DNA from: an uncultured Acidobacteriota bacterium
Lineage (GTDB): Bacteria; Acidobacteriota; Vicinamibacteria; Marinacidobacterales; SMYC01
Direction of reading: 5' to 3'
Assembly (NCBI GenBank): GCA_947259165.1
Contig: CAMYKY010000002.1
Span: 1 to 64,000, forward strand
Length of the DNA stretch: 64,000 nt
The translations under genes and the position numbers were made by a program. Shown piece after piece: positions 8,160 through 18,646 of the stretch. Below the pieces are notes generated by a model. The model was given only the letters and a program-made list of their open reading frames with translations, did not search any database and was not told where the DNA came from. The number at the start of each line of letters is the position of its first letter. Positions within the stretch are counted from its first letter, which is position 1.

Positions 8160-11100
8160 CTATAATTTCTTCCCAACCGTGACCGGTTGTCGCGCTTTCT
8201 TCTCCGTCAAGAAGAACTCCCGCACGCCTTTGACTTCCGCTTCCAGATCGATTTTGGCTCCATCGCGCGCGTGCTCGACGATGCGTTGGGCGAGAAGGGC
8301 AACCGCGCGCTCTGAGTCCGAGCGTGACAGCCCGTCGGAGACCTGCAAAAGAGTCTCGTAGGAGAGAAAAGGACCGATGCTCGCGCTCACGTCCCTCGAT
8401 TGCGGGTACCACTTACCTGGAGGAAGCGCTCCGTAGGTGGAAAGATGCATGGGAAGGATTCCGACCTTCGCGCGTAGCACGAGGTGCCCGATGCCGCGCT
8501 GAAACGGCTGCATGACGCCCGAGCGAGACCGGGTTCCCTCGGGGAAAACGAGGACATTGTAGCCTTGCTCGAGCAAGTGAAAAGCCCATTCCAGGGATTT
8601 CCTCAAGGAACCCTTTCGCTCCATGGGAACCAGGTTCGTGAAGTTCTCGAAAACCGTGCGCTTGACTTTGTTATCGAAGAAGTAGTCGGCCGCGGCCAAG
8701 GCAATGAGGTTTTCTCCCGAGTCGCCGAGGGCCATCTTGACGAGCCCCATGTCGAGGTGAGACGAGTGGTTGGCAACGACGATGAAGTGGGTATGGTCGG
8801 GGATATTGGCTTGGCCTTTGAACTCAGGATTCAACGCGTCATGGTAGAACCAACGCTGAGCCACGGAGAGCCCCTTCTTTCCGATCTCCTGAACAAAGGG
8901 CGGAAGATCGATTTTCTCCGTCTGGTCTTCTTTACTTTTATCTGGCCCGCTTCTCCCAAATTGCTCGCCCGCTCGCGGTCCGCGTCTGAGACTATCGGCG
9001 AGCTCGCGAATCCCTGACAGGGACATCAAGACGTCGGGCGAAAGGCTCTCGCCGGTTCGGCTCTCGATGGCACCGGAGAGCTCGCTATACATCAAGCTAT
9101 CGAAGCCAAGCTCGTCGAGGCTCCCGTCGAGTTTCACCGCCTCACGAGGCTTCTCCGAGACTCGCGCCACGATATCCAAGAGCCAGTTTTTGTCGGCCGC
9201 ACTCAAGGTAACGTCCTTCGAATCGAGTTGGCGTTTATCCTGGAGCCATGCCACGAGCTCGCGCCGTTTGACCTTGCGGGTCGCCGTCCGCGGGAGCTCT
9301 TCATCCCTCAGCTCGAAGATCTTCACGCGTTTGTATAGGGGTAGTTTCGCAGAAACCTCGCGAACGTGAAGTTCTATTTTCTTGTCGAGGTCTTCTTCTT
9401 TCGAGTCACGATTGGGCACGAAGACCGCAGCGACTTGTTCGCCCGCACCATCGGGGAGCCCGACAACCGAGAGCTCCTGGATCAGGTCTTCATTCGCATA
9501 AAGCTCCTCGAGCTCATCGGGGTACACGTTCTTGCCGTTGCGATCGACGATCAGCTCCTTGGAACGTCCGACGATGTAGAGGTTCCCGTCCTCGTCCAGC
9601 CGGCCGAGATCACCCGTGTACAGCCAACCGTCGCGCAGCGTCTCGGCGGTGGCTTTTTCGTTCCCGTAGTAACCCGCCATCACGTTCGGCCCGCGAGCAA
9701 TGACTTCGCCGACGCCGCGCCGATCGGGTTCTTGGATTTTTATCTCGATACCAGGAAGCGGCCGTCCGACACTTCCGGACACGACACTTCCTTCGGGTCG
9801 CGTCACCGTGAGTACTGGAGAAGCCTCGGTCAGCCCATAACCTTCGTTCAAGTTGAAGCCGAGACCTCGGAACGTTTTGAGCGTCGGCTCCGAAAGGGCC
9901 GAACCCCCACTGATGAGGTAGCGAATCCTGCCGCCGAACGCAGCATGAACCGGCAAGAACAAAAGAGGCCCGAAGTTGAGTGGGGTCTCGTCTCGCAACA
10001 AGTAGTTGGCGTCAATGAGCGCCGATGCGATTTCCTCGAGCCGTGCAGAGCGATCCGAGAACCGGCCGAGGATACGCCTCTTCAGTAAGTCCCACAGGGC
10101 GGGCACACCGACGATACAGGTCACGTGACCCTTCTTGAGCTCGCGGTTGAGATTATCGCCGTTGACTTCCTTCAAATAGGTGATCTGAGCGCCACGACTC
10201 AACGGCAGAAGAAAACCGGTCGTGAACTCGAACGAATGATGAAGCGGCAAGACGCTCAGCATCCCGTCATCATGGTTGATGTCGTAGACCGAGAGAAGCT
10301 TCGCAAGCAGGCTCGTGAAGTTCTTGTGAGTCAGCATCACGCCCTTCGGGTTGCCGGTCGTTCCCGAAGTGAAGATAATCGATGCGGTCGTCCCCGGACT
10401 CACCGTCTTTGGAAGCTCGGAAATACGTTTTTGTTCCGTCGCTTCAGTCGTGAGCACGAAGACTTCGTCAAAGGTCCAGATCGCAATCGACTCGTCGAGG
10501 TCCTCGCGAAGCCCGGGGTGTTTTGCGAGAAGCTCGGGGCTGATGATGAGCCCGCGCGCATCGCCGAGACCGACGAGCCGGACAATCTCTTCGGTGCCGA
10601 CCTCCTTTTCGAGGGGAATGACGGCGGCACCGGTGCGAATGATACCGAAGTACGTCATGCCCCATTCGGGGCCGTTGTCGGACAGCAGGGCGATGCGGTC
10701 GCCTCCGCCAACGTTTTTGCCCTTCAGAAACGCGGCCGCGCGCAGCGCACACTCGCGCAAATCGCCGTAGGTGTAGCGCTCTTCGCGCCCATCGCGCTCG
10801 ATCCGCATCGCGAGGCGCCCGGTGTGGTTTTTAGTGCAAGCATCAAAAAGCTCGACGAGGTTTTTATAGGTGTAAACCCGGCGAGGCTTGGCCGTCTCCA
10901 CCTCGTCGAAGCGAGGGAATACCCACTTTTTCAACCCCGGCAGATGAACTCTCAGCCAGTAGTCGTACCAGTCGATTGCCTCCGGCTCGAACGTGAGCGA
11001 GCGGTCTTCAATCCGAGCGAAGAGTTTTCTCGTGTTGTCGGTGCGGAACACGTAGTTGTTGTCGACAATGAAGGGACGAAACGTGTCGTAGTGTTCTTCA

Positions 11101-12521
11101 CCTTCGCGGGCAAACGCTTCGAAGCGCTCCACCGCGTCTTTTGCCTGTGCGACGAGCGGGGCAAAGGGCCCAACTTGGCGCGCGGTCACGTGACCGAGTG
11201 CTTTCGAGATGTGCTTCGTCGCTTTGTGAAGAAGCGGCATCGAGTATTTCTCGAAGCTTTCCGGCTCGACCGCTTGAGCCTCCATCCGCGCCGCTATCTT
11301 GTTGAGAATTCGGCTGCCTGACGACTTCCCGAGAAAATACTGCCGTTTGTAGAGTCCGAGCAAATCCACCAGCCGGCCCAGCCGCGATGGATTGGTATCG
11401 CCCGACGCGACCTGATAGACGAGCTCGGGCTCCTCGAGCATCGTCTGAGCGCTGACCGCGAGCGCCGCCGAAGCGACCAAATCCACGGGGATGACGTCCA
11501 AGATGACGTCGGTGTTGACCGGGAACAAGTTCTGGCCCCGCATTGCCATCCGCACTAGCGGCGCGGTCGTGGTGAAGCCTTCGTTCCAACCGGGGAAAGG
11601 GAACTCGAGTGCGCTTTCAACAATCGCCGGTCTGAGGATCGCACGAGCGATCCCCTCTTCGGCGGCGACCAACTGTTCACCCAAGCTCTTGGTATAGGTG
11701 TAAATGTTGGACCAACCCCAGCCTTGCGCCTTCTCGATCCCGAGATCGGTCAGTCGCGATCGGATCCAATTCTTCCGTTCGCGCGCGATCGCGAGGCTCA
11801 TCGCTTTGTCGTCCCCGGGATCGCGGCCTTCTTCCAGGAAACGCTCTTGGGCTGCTTCGCGGAACCGATCGGCTAGTGATTTGTCGCGCGCCTCGTCCTT
11901 CACGCGCGCCGCGAGTCGCTCGCAATCATCAATCTCTTTGTCGACGGTAAACTCCGAGGACTCGACGCGCCGTCGCGGGAAATAGCCTATGAGGGGCTCG
12001 TTCTCCCAGACTTCTCCGGATCGATTCCCGGCGACGAAGCAGGTGCTCACGTGCACGAGGGCCGGGCGTTTCATCCGCTTAGCGAACGCGATCGTATTGA
12101 GGGTGCCGTTCACGTTGGTCTTGAGGGCCGCTTCGAGCGGCGGGTTGAAGGTCACCCGCCCCGAAGAGTTGAGAAGGACATCGATATCGTCGGCGATCGC
12201 CTGCGCTCGTTCTGCTCCGAGCCCAAGATGCTCGCTGGTGATATCGCCACCAACGACGACGACTTTCTCGCGAAGAAATTGGTCGACGTCTTTGCCGTAG
12301 TGCTTACGCAGCGGGTCGAGCGCAGGCGACGGGACGATCGACTCCCAGAACCGGCTCTCGCTTTCCGCTTCCGAGCTCGCGCGCACCATGAGATAGACGC
12401 GGCCGATACCGGGGAAGCGATCGAGGAGCATGCTCAGACAGACCTTGCCGAGAAAGCCGGTTCCGCCGAGCAGAAAAATGCGGCGGCCCTCGAACGTCTT
12501 GGTGAGGTCGATCGGATTCAT
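8160..12521 (-). CDS. elbD: ElbD-like multidomain enzyme: acyl reductase, acyl-CoA/ACP ligase, ACP, PlsC acyltransferase
   Basis: This 1453-residue protein joins four lipid-handling domains. First is a fatty-acyl reductase of the male-sterility/SDR type (GGTGFLGK near residue 17, YTYTK near 275). Second is an AMP-binding acyl ligase (SIIFTSGTTGNPKGVM near 717). Third is an acyl carrier domain with the phosphopantetheine serine in LGFDSLMYSE near 1140. Last is a PlsC acyltransferase (NHSSHLD near 1252, FPEGTRS near 1328). All listed key residues are intact. The architecture resembles ElbD of Myxococcus, reported to make ether lipids by reducing acyl groups to alcohols on glycerol; equivalence is inference. 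It sits mid-operon, 10 bases after the LarA-like gene. Confidence 0.88.
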   Translation of the reverse strand: MNPIDLTKTFEGRRIFLLGGTGFLGKVCLSMLLDRFPGIGRVYLMVRASSEAESESRFWESIVPSPALDPLRKHYGKDVDQFLREKVVVVGGDITSEHLGLGAERAQAIADDIDVLLNSSGRVTFNPPLEAALKTNVNGTLNTIAFAKRMKRPALVHVSTCFVAGNRSGEVWENEPLIGYFPRRRVESSEFTVDKEIDDCERLAARVKDEARDKSLADRFREAAQERFLEEGRDPGDDKAMSLAIARERKNWIRSRLTDLGIEKAQGWGWSNIYTYTKSLGEQLVAAEEGIARAILRPAIVESALEFPFPGWNEGFTTTAPLVRMAMRGQNLFPVNTDVILDVIPVDLVASAALAVSAQTMLEEPELVYQVASGDTNPSRLGRLVDLLGLYKRQYFLGKSSGSRILNKIAARMEAQAVEPESFEKYSMPLLHKATKHISKALGHVTARQVGPFAPLVAQAKDAVERFEAFAREGEEHYDTFRPFIVDNNYVFRTDNTRKLFARIEDRSLTFEPEAIDWYDYWLRVHLPGLKKWVFPRFDEVETAKPRRVYTYKNLVELFDACTKNHTGRLAMRIERDGREERYTYGDLRECALRAAAFLKGKNVGGGDRIALLSDNGPEWGMTYFGIIRTGAAVIPLEKEVGTEEIVRLVGLGDARGLIISPELLAKHPGLREDLDESIAIWTFDEVFVLTTEATEQKRISELPKTVSPGTTASIIFTSGTTGNPKGVMLTHKNFTSLLAKLLSVYDINHDDGMLSVLPLHHSFEFTTGFLLPLSRGAQITYLKEVNGDNLNRELKKGHVTCIVGVPALWDLLKRRILGRFSDRSARLEEIASALIDANYLLRDETPLNFGPLLFLPVHAAFGGRIRYLISGGSALSEPTLKTFRGLGFNLNEGYGLTEASPVLTVTRPEGSVVSGSVGRPLPGIEIKIQEPDRRGVGEVIARGPNVMAGYYGNEKATAETLRDGWLYTGDLGRLDEDGNLYIVGRSKELIVDRNGKNVYPDELEELYANEDLIQELSVVGLPDGAGEQVAAVFVPNRDSKEEDLDKKIELHVREVSAKLPLYKRVKIFELRDEELPRTATRKVKRRELVAWLQDKRQLDSKDVTLSAADKNWLLDIVARVSEKPREAVKLDGSLDELGFDSLMYSELSGAIESRTGESLSPDVLMSLSGIRELADSLRRGPRAGEQFGRSGPDKSKEDQTEKIDLPPFVQEIGKKGLSVAQRWFYHDALNPEFKGQANIPDHTHFIVVANHSSHLDMGLVKMALGDSGENLIALAAADYFFDNKVKRTVFENFTNLVPMERKGSLRKSLEWAFHLLEQGYNVLVFPEGTRSRSGVMQPFQRGIGHLVLRAKVGILPMHLSTYGALPPGKWYPQSRDVSASIGPFLSYETLLQVSDGLSRSDSERAVALLAQRIVEHARDGAKIDLEAEVKGVREFFLTEKKARQPVTVGKKL

Positions 12522-12531
12522 ACAGTCGGGT

Positions 12532-14127
12532 CTATTCGACGTCGGGAATCAGAATGGGTGGCAGGTGCAGCATCGTGATCTCGGCGGTGCGCCCTAAATG
12601 GCTTCGCGCGTTCGCGATCGCTTCGGCCAGGTTCTGGGCTCGATCCCAACCGAGCATCTCGGGCACGTGCTGGTTCTCGGCGCCGGCGGCGATGATTTTG
12701 CTGACATGGCGTCTTCCGTTCTCACCCCAGTACCACATGAAAAACGGGTGTGCGCCGTGGTACGCGTTGCCTTGCCGGTACATTTGTATATAGCTCGGAT
12801 TGTTAGCGAACTCCTCCTCGTACTTCTCGCGCAAGGTGAACGGGTCTCGTGTCTCCGGCAGCAAACGGTGAAAGAACTCGATGTAGCTCGGGTGGAATTT
12901 CGCGTCGAAATCGTCGTAGCACGGGTGGCACAGTATGAGCACCCCGCCTTCGCGCACGAGCGGCTTGCCGCGATAGAGGTTGAAGAAGTAGCCGGGACCC
13001 ATCACTTGAACCAAAAGCGGATTCAAGATCGAGTTCACGTTGTACGGCGAGATGTAGGGAACGCCGACGATCAGAATGTCGCACTGGCCTTTCACCTTGA
13101 CGGCGTACTGGTCGAAGCAACGCTCCAGTGTCTTGTCGTGCACGGGATCGGTGCGGCCGGCGTAGCAAGCGATCATCTCGAACGGCGAAGGGATGTTGTG
13201 GAAGAAGGTCCGTTTCATCGCCCTTGGGAGCTTCGACGTCGTCCACATGGTTGCTTTGAGCTTCATCCGGTCGAGCTCGGTGAAATCGTCTTCGTTCTTG
13301 CCGAGAAACTCGAGCTGGTCCGAGTACATGCGGTTGTTCAACACCGTCTCGATGTGGAACACGTTGAGATGCTCGTCCACGAGCGCCCCCATGCGCACAC
13401 ACTTGTGGTTGAGCTCGGACTTCGCCGGATCCATGTAACCGTTGGAGTCAATGATCGTTTGCGGCTCGTGGTGGTGCGTCAGGCTCGAGTAGTCACAAAG
13501 GCCTACCGTCACCGATTTGTGACCGCCGTCCATCGGGACGAGGTTGATGTTGATGTAGATGACGAGATCGCTTTCGCACGCGCGTCGATTGATACGCAGG
13601 TGCTCGCCGTGGCGAGTCTCGCCCAGGCTCACGAGCCCATCTGGTTGTTCGGCGTCGTGGCAATAGTAGCGAGCGGGGTAGAACGCGTCGTGTATTTCAG
13701 TCCCCACCATGCGACGCATCTCGCCTTCCGTCATTTTTCGATGGAGGGAGTTGGCGACGATAATGTGGATATCGTCGACGCCGTGGTCGGACAGAAGCTC
13801 GAGAACGACTTCGAGCGCCGTCTGGCGAGTATCGGGGGTCACCATCGGCGGCAACGGGAGGCTGATGTCGTCGACCGCAATCGTGATCTTCATCCCGGGT
13901 TGCAGTTGCGCATGGAGTGGGTCGCACCCGAGCGGATGATTGATCGCATGGCGAATGGCGCCCCGTGGATTCGGGAGTCCCTGGATCGGCGGCTTGGGGT
14001 AGATGACTCGGGTCCCGACGGGGAGGTCTTCTTCCAGGAAGTCTTCGCCGGATTGAATGATGCGCGGCGCGGAATCGGTATCGATATGTACCGTGCCAGG
14101 GTCTAGCTTTCTGCGTAAAACGGGCAT
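12532..14127 (-). CDS. LarA/DUF2088 family protein (lactate racemase-like)
   Basis: I use the ATG at 14127, eight bases after the HAD gene stop, giving 531 residues; an ATG at 14160 lies inside the HAD gene. The sequence follows the LarA N-domain plan: [15 protein letters not shown] where characterised LarA proteins have a D-x-T-R-x-x-P-type motif, [17 protein letters not shown], and [11 protein letters not shown] followed by a His cluster (LTHHHEP). LarA is a nickel-pincer lactate racemase. The altered first motif and the lipid operon suggest another 2-hydroxy acid or a different reaction. Whether it binds the nickel-pincer cofactor cannot be told here. Confidence 0.78.
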   Translation of the reverse strand: MPVLRRKLDPGTVHIDTDSAPRIIQSGEDFLEEDLPVGTRVIYPKPPIQGLPNPRGAIRHAINHPLGCDPLHAQLQPGMKITIAVDDISLPLPPMVTPDTRQTALEVVLELLSDHGVDDIHIIVANSLHRKMTEGEMRRMVGTEIHDAFYPARYYCHDAEQPDGLVSLGETRHGEHLRINRRACESDLVIYININLVPMDGGHKSVTVGLCDYSSLTHHHEPQTIIDSNGYMDPAKSELNHKCVRMGALVDEHLNVFHIETVLNNRMYSDQLEFLGKNEDDFTELDRMKLKATMWTTSKLPRAMKRTFFHNIPSPFEMIACYAGRTDPVHDKTLERCFDQYAVKVKGQCDILIVGVPYISPYNVNSILNPLLVQVMGPGYFFNLYRGKPLVREGGVLILCHPCYDDFDAKFHPSYIEFFHRLLPETRDPFTLREKYEEEFANNPSYIQMYRQGNAYHGAHPFFMWYWGENGRRHVSKIIAAGAENQHVPEMLGWDRAQNLAEAIANARSHLGRTAEITMLHLPPILIPDVE

Positions 14128-14135
14128 GCGTTTTT

Positions 14136-14798
14136 CTATTGAAGGCTCACAATGGGCCAATCGTGGCGCAGAGCCGTGCTCTTGAGCCGAAGGTCAGGGT
14201 TGGTGGCCGTGGGATGTCCAACAACGGACAACATCGGCAAATCGCTCATGCTGTCAGCGTACGCGTAACAGTCGTTGAGTTGGAGGCCTTCTTTCTCCGA
14301 ATAGGTTCGTATCCAGGACGCCTTGGTCGCGCTTGCCATAATGGGTGGTTTCAGCCGCCCTGTCGCGCGGCCATCGACGAACTCGAGTTGGTTGGCAACG
14401 TACTCGGTAATACCCAGATAGCGGAGCAGCGGCTGGATAGTGATATCGAGTGCGCCGGTCACGACGACTTGTCGTAGTCCCGTGCGGCGGGAGCTGTCGA
14501 CCAGCGGGAGTGCGCCCGGGTAAACGGCTGGAAGGACCACTTCCTGAAACAAGTCTTCCGCCAAATAGCGAAGCCGATCTTCGGATTGACCTTTGTACCA
14601 TTTGAAGAAGATGTCGTTGAACACTTTGCGGCTGTAGGCATCGGCGGCCATGAACAGCGGGAGTCCGGCGACGGTTGCTAACGTGCGGCCCAGGCTCTTC
14701 AAGATTCCCTGGTCGTTGCGGGCATAGAAGGCGAACACATGCACCAGATTGGTGCTCACCAGCGTCCCGTCGAGGTCGTAAAAAGCTGCTCCAGCCAC
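14136..14798 (-). CDS. HAD-IB family phosphatase
   Basis: The 220-residue protein has all HAD motifs: the nucleophile in FYDLDGTL at the N-terminus, VVTGAL as motif II, the Lys in SATKASW, and the acidic [11 protein letters not shown] motif. This is the IB (phosphoserine phosphatase-like) subclass with a helical cap. Relatives near lipid genes are often proposed to remove phosphate from lysophosphatidic or related acids; that role is inferred from its place as first gene of the lipid operon. Translation starts at GTG, with TAGGGA about nine bases upstream. Confidence 0.85.
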   Translation of the reverse strand: MAGAAFYDLDGTLVSTNLVHVFAFYARNDQGILKSLGRTLATVAGLPLFMAADAYSRKVFNDIFFKWYKGQSEDRLRYLAEDLFQEVVLPAVYPGALPLVDSSRRTGLRQVVVTGALDITIQPLLRYLGITEYVANQLEFVDGRATGRLKPPIMASATKASWIRTYSEKEGLQLNDCYAYADSMSDLPMLSVVGHPTATNPDLRLKSTALRHDWPIVSLQ

Positions 14799-14843
14799 GT
14801 CGTTATCCCTACTGCTCTCAAGCAGTTAGTTGTGAAACATTAC

Positions 14844-14872
14844 ATCTTATGTCTTTCGGGCGCGGCGCTCAA
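14844..14872 (-). promoter_or_regulatory. sigma70-type promoter of the lipid operon
   Basis: Read on the minus strand, TTGAGC (14867-14872) and TAAGAT (14844-14849) are separated by exactly 17 bases. The start of the HAD gene lies about 45 bases downstream. It is back to back with the fabH promoter. Confidence 0.65.
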
Positions 14873-14931
14873 CCTTGACGCGAGCACACCCTTGCCGTGC
14901 GGGGGGCGTAAGTCGTAGCTACGTCTAGGGA

Positions 14932-14960
14932 TTGACCGGAAGGGAGCGTCGACGTAGGAT
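14932..14960 (+). promoter_or_regulatory. sigma70-type promoter of fabH
   Basis: TTGACC (14932-14937) and TAGGAT (14955-14960) are spaced by 17 bases, and the fabH start codon follows about 40 bases later. The match is good at both hexamers. Confidence 0.68.
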
Positions 14961-15000
14961 GAGGGATTATGTTGCCGTACACCCTGGAGGGCCCATCCTT

Positions 15001-16011
15001 ATGACACTCCGCCGCGCCGCCATCACCTCAGTCGGCCGTTTCTTACCCGAAAAGGTGTTGAGCAACCAAGATCTCGAGGTTCTCGTCGAGACATCCAATG
15101 ATTGGATCGTCGGACGCACCGGGATCCGAGAGCGCCGTATCGTCGAAGAGGGCACCGGCACGTCCGAGCTCGCCGCCGCGGCCGCCCAGGAAGCACTCGA
15201 CCGACGCGGTATCTCCGCTGACGATATCGACCTCATCATCGTTGGCACCGTCACCCCGGACATGATGTTCCCGTCCACCGCGTGCCTCGTGCAGGACAAG
15301 CTCGGGGCGTCCCGAGCCTGGGGGTTCGATCTCTCGGCAGCGTGCTGCGGCTTCGTCTACTCGTTGACAGTGGGCTCGCAGTTCATCATGAGCGGCGCAC
15401 ACGAGCGCGTTCTCGTCATCGGCGCAGACGTGATGAGCAGCATCATCGATTACAGAGACCGAGCGACGTGTGTCATCTTTGGCGACGGCGCGGGCGCAGT
15501 TCTCCTCGAGGCGGCGAACGGGGATGAGGGTCTCATCGGCTACCAGCACAAAATCGAGGGCCATGGCGGACAGTATCTGTACATGCCCGGCGGCGGAAGC
15601 CAACACCCCGCATCCGCGAATACCGTCGAGCAGAAGATGCACTACGTGCACCAGGACGGACGGCAGGTGTTCAAATATGCCGTGCGCCGAACCTACGAAA
15701 CAACGACGTCTCTTCTGGCACGCGAGGGTTTCACACCCGACGACGTGTCGCTTCTAATCGCCCATCAGGCCAACATGCGCATTCTCGACGCCACCCGCGA
15801 CCGGCTCGGACTTCCCGAAGAAAAAGTCGTCAAGAACATTCACAAGTTCGGCAACACCACCGCCGCGACTATCCCCCTCGCGCTCTACGACGCCCTCGAA
15901 GACCGCCGTCTCGACAAAGGCGACTTGATTCTCTTCAGCTCAGTAGGAGCCGGCTTCACCGCCGGGGCATCGCTATTCCGCTGGGGCGGGCTCAGAAGCT
16001 CCGGCGAATGA
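15001..16011 (+). CDS. fabH: beta-ketoacyl-ACP synthase III
   Basis: The 336-residue enzyme condenses an acyl-CoA starter with malonyl-ACP to begin fatty-acid synthesis. The catalytic Cys lies in DLSAACCGF, the His in [10 protein letters not shown] and the Asn in [10 protein letters not shown]. The ATG at 15001 is chosen because GGAGG lies about ten bases upstream. The stop overlaps the next gene (ATGA). Placement across from the lipid operon with paired outward promoters suggests shared demand for acyl chains, and starter choice could set branched-chain content. The residue after the nucleophile Cys is Cys rather than the common Ala. Confidence 0.93.
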   Translation: MTLRRAAITSVGRFLPEKVLSNQDLEVLVETSNDWIVGRTGIRERRIVEEGTGTSELAAAAAQEALDRRGISADDIDLIIVGTVTPDMMFPSTACLVQDKLGASRAWGFDLSAACCGFVYSLTVGSQFIMSGAHERVLVIGADVMSSIIDYRDRATCVIFGDGAGAVLLEAANGDEGLIGYQHKIEGHGGQYLYMPGGGSQHPASANTVEQKMHYVHQDGRQVFKYAVRRTYETTTSLLAREGFTPDDVSLLIAHQANMRILDATRDRLGLPEEKVVKNIHKFGNTTAATIPLALYDALEDRRLDKGDLILFSSVGAGFTAGASLFRWGGLRSSGE

Positions 16012-18044
16012 GCGCGCACGAAACCGACAACGCCAACCGGCTCATCGACGAAACCAGTCCCTACCTCCTCCAACACGCACGCAACCCCGTGGCGTGGTAC
16101 CCGTGGGGCCCTGAAGCACTCGAAAAGTCGCGCGACGAAGACAAACCGATCCTGCTCTCGGTCGGCTACTCCGCGTGCCACTGGTGCCACGTCATGGAGC
16201 GTGAGTCTTTCGAGAACGACGAAATCGCCGCGTTGATGAACGAGCACTTCGTTCCCATCAAGGTCGATCGAGAAGAAAGGCCGGACGTCGACGAGATCTA
16301 CATGAACGCGGTGCAAATGATGACGGGCTCAGGTGGATGGCCGCTGACCGTGTTCCTGACGCCAGCACTCAAGCCTTTCTACGGCGGTACCTATTTCCCT
16401 CCCGACGATCGCTGGGGACGACCCGGCTTCAAAACCGTACTCACCGAGCTCGCACGCGTGTTCTCGGAAGAAAAGGCGCGCATCCAGGAAGCATCCGACG
16501 CGCTCACCGAGCGCCTTCAAACCCTGTCTGTCACATCGAGAAGTCCCGAGATTCTCACCCGCAGCGCGGTGAGCCTGGCAGCCCGAGAGCTATCCGCCCG
16601 ATTCGATAGCCGGGAGGGTGGGTTCTCGCCAGCGCCTAAGTTCCCACCGTCGGGATCGCTATCGCTACTGCTGCGCCACTTCCGCACCAGCCAAGATCCC
16701 GAAGAGCTCCAGATGGTGGATCTCACCCTCGACAAGATGGCCGCGGGCGGGATGTTCGACCAGCTCGGGGGCGGCTTTCACCGCTACTCAACAGACGAGT
16801 ATTGGCTCGTCCCCCATTTCGAGAAGATGCTCTATGACAACGCGCTTCTCGTGCCCGTGTACCTCGAGGCCCACCAGGTCACGCAAAAGCCCGAGTATGC
16901 TCGCGTTGCTCGCGAGTGTCTCGAGTGGGTTCTCCGAGAAATGCAGGCGGAGAGCGGCGGCTACTACTCTACGCAGGACGCGGATAGCGAAGGCGTCGAA
17001 GGTAAGTTCTACGTTTGGTCTAAGGATGACGTGGTCGCTCTCGTCGCAGCGGACGCCGAGAAGTTCAGCAAAGCCTACGACGTAACACGCTCTGGCAACT
17101 GGGAAGGGGCCAACATCTTGCACCTGCCGGGTGGTATCGCATCATGGAGCGAAGAGCTCGAGTCCGCGCGACGGTCCCTACTGGAACAACGCGAACAGCG
17201 CATCCATCCCGGTCTCGATGACAAAGTGCTCACGAGCTGGAACGGCCTCATGATCATCGCGATGGCGCGTGGCTATCGCGTCCTGAGAGACGATCGGTTT
17301 CTCGAATCGGCTCGACGTGCGGCGCGGTTCGTCGAATCAACGATGTTCGATGGCGATCGTCTGCTGGCAACCTATCGGAACGGTCGAGCCAAGCTCAAAG
17401 CGTATCTCGACGACTACGCTTTCTTGCTCGCAGGCTATGTCGAGCTTTTTGCATGCGACTTCGACGTGCACTGGCTCGAGCAAGCGAAGCGACTCGCATC
17501 GGCGCTGAAAGAGCTGTTTCTCGACGACAACAGCGGCGGATTCTTCTTCACCGGAAAGGACCACGAAACTCTGATCACGCGGACCAAAACAGGCTACGAC
17601 GGGGCCATTCCGTCCGGAAACGCGATGGCCGCCACTGCCCTGCTGAAGCTCGCTGAGTTCACGGGCGACAGCGACTTCGAGCACCTCGCCGTCGAGACGT
17701 TGCATGCATTTCAGCTACAAATGGAGCGTTCGCCGAACGGTTTCGCCCAGATGTTGGCAGCTCTCGATTTCTATCTCTCCGACAAACGCGAAGTGGCCGT
17801 CGTCGGTCGAGCCGCCGCGCCCGCTGTGCAAGAAGCGATGGAGCAGCTTTGGGCGATTTACGCACCCAACGTCTCCATCGCACGCCTCGACTCCGAAGCC
17901 GAACCCCCGAGCGGGGTCCCGTTGTTCGAAGGCAAGACTCCCGGCGACGATCCAAATCTCCCGCGTTTGTATTTGTGCGAGAACTACGCCTGTCAGGCGC
18001 CGACCGACGATGTGAACGCGGTCATTTCGGCCCTCAGAAAGTAG
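16008..18044 (+). CDS. thioredoxin-fold DUF255 / YyaL-SSP411 family protein
   Basis: The 678-residue protein starts with the conserved block [19 protein letters not shown] and a thioredoxin-like domain whose active site reads [14 protein letters not shown]. It continues through [11 protein letters not shown] and a long alpha/alpha-barrel-like region of the N-acylglucosamine epimerase type ([21 protein letters not shown]). The family is widespread and its biochemical role is unresolved. It is translationally coupled to fabH by a four-base overlap. No export signal is seen, so it is cytosolic. Confidence 0.88.
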   Translation: MSAHETDNANRLIDETSPYLLQHARNPVAWYPWGPEALEKSRDEDKPILLSVGYSACHWCHVMERESFENDEIAALMNEHFVPIKVDREERPDVDEIYMNAVQMMTGSGGWPLTVFLTPALKPFYGGTYFPPDDRWGRPGFKTVLTELARVFSEEKARIQEASDALTERLQTLSVTSRSPEILTRSAVSLAARELSARFDSREGGFSPAPKFPPSGSLSLLLRHFRTSQDPEELQMVDLTLDKMAAGGMFDQLGGGFHRYSTDEYWLVPHFEKMLYDNALLVPVYLEAHQVTQKPEYARVARECLEWVLREMQAESGGYYSTQDADSEGVEGKFYVWSKDDVVALVAADAEKFSKAYDVTRSGNWEGANILHLPGGIASWSEELESARRSLLEQREQRIHPGLDDKVLTSWNGLMIIAMARGYRVLRDDRFLESARRAARFVESTMFDGDRLLATYRNGRAKLKAYLDDYAFLLAGYVELFACDFDVHWLEQAKRLASALKELFLDDNSGGFFFTGKDHETLITRTKTGYDGAIPSGNAMAATALLKLAEFTGDSDFEHLAVETLHAFQLQMERSPNGFAQMLAALDFYLSDKREVAVVGRAAAPAVQEAMEQLWAIYAPNVSIARLDSEAEPPSGVPLFEGKTPGDDPNLPRLYLCENYACQAPTDDVNAVISALRK

Positions 18045-18060
18045 ATGCTAGAATGAGTGC

Positions 18061-18492
18061 ATGATGCGGAGAATCGTCGCTTTTGTCGTCGCGGTTATCT
18101 TCCTGGCACCCCTCGCAAGCACCTCCACGGTCGCGGACGGGCCAGAGCTCAAACTCAAAGGCCCGCGGGCAACTTTCATGAAGCCGCGCATGCCCAACGA
18201 GCGAAGCCGTGGGGGCGTCTCAATCCGCATCAGCGCAATTCTCGAACAACTCGACGAAGCGGAGGACCCGGAAGAGTACTACTGCCTCGAGCAGGTTTGG
18301 GATTGGGACGACGAAACGGACTCTGAGTACGCCCCCGACTGTGACCCCTACGAAGAAGGCATGGAAATCGAGACCCGCTTTAGCTCGAGCCACCAGTATC
18401 GGTATCCTGGAAGCTATACCGTGTGGCTGCGATTGCAACGAAACGGCGAAACGGTGATCGCTGGTAATGTGAGAATTCAGATCCGCGGCTAG
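18061..18492 (+). CDS. small secreted protein of unknown function with a beta-sandwich-like domain
   Basis: The 143-residue protein has a clear signal peptide (MMRRIVAFVVAVIFLAPLAS) followed by a compact, acidic domain. The ending HQYRYPGSYTVWLRLQRNGE resembles the final strands of PKD or Ig-like domains, where a phrase like YxYpGxYTV is common. Two cysteines (in YYCLEQ and PDCDP) could pair outside the cell. It begins 16 bases after the DUF255 gene and may be cotranscribed. I do not recognise a specific family. Confidence 0.65.
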   Translation: MMRRIVAFVVAVIFLAPLASTSTVADGPELKLKGPRATFMKPRMPNERSRGGVSIRISAILEQLDEAEDPEEYYCLEQVWDWDDETDSEYAPDCDPYEEGMEIETRFSSSHQYRYPGSYTVWLRLQRNGETVIAGNVRIQIRG

Positions 18493-18646
18493 CGACTGCT
18501 CCCAAAATCTCGCCGTAGCCCAAAACGTGCCCGTGCCCGCGTGCGTGCCCGACCCGACGCGACCCCTCGCAAATCTCCCCAAGAAGCGTGTCGGTACCTT
18601 TATCTCGAGCTACCGCGATCTCGGGAACGGGAACGAGAGATTTCTT

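Noticed and set aside
12598-14106. 502-codon plus-strand open frame
   Set aside because: It mirrors the LarA-like gene in the opposite strand and shows no domain.
14827-14846. Half parS-like sequence TGTGAAACAT
   Set aside because: Only one half of the palindrome is present, so ParB loading is unlikely.
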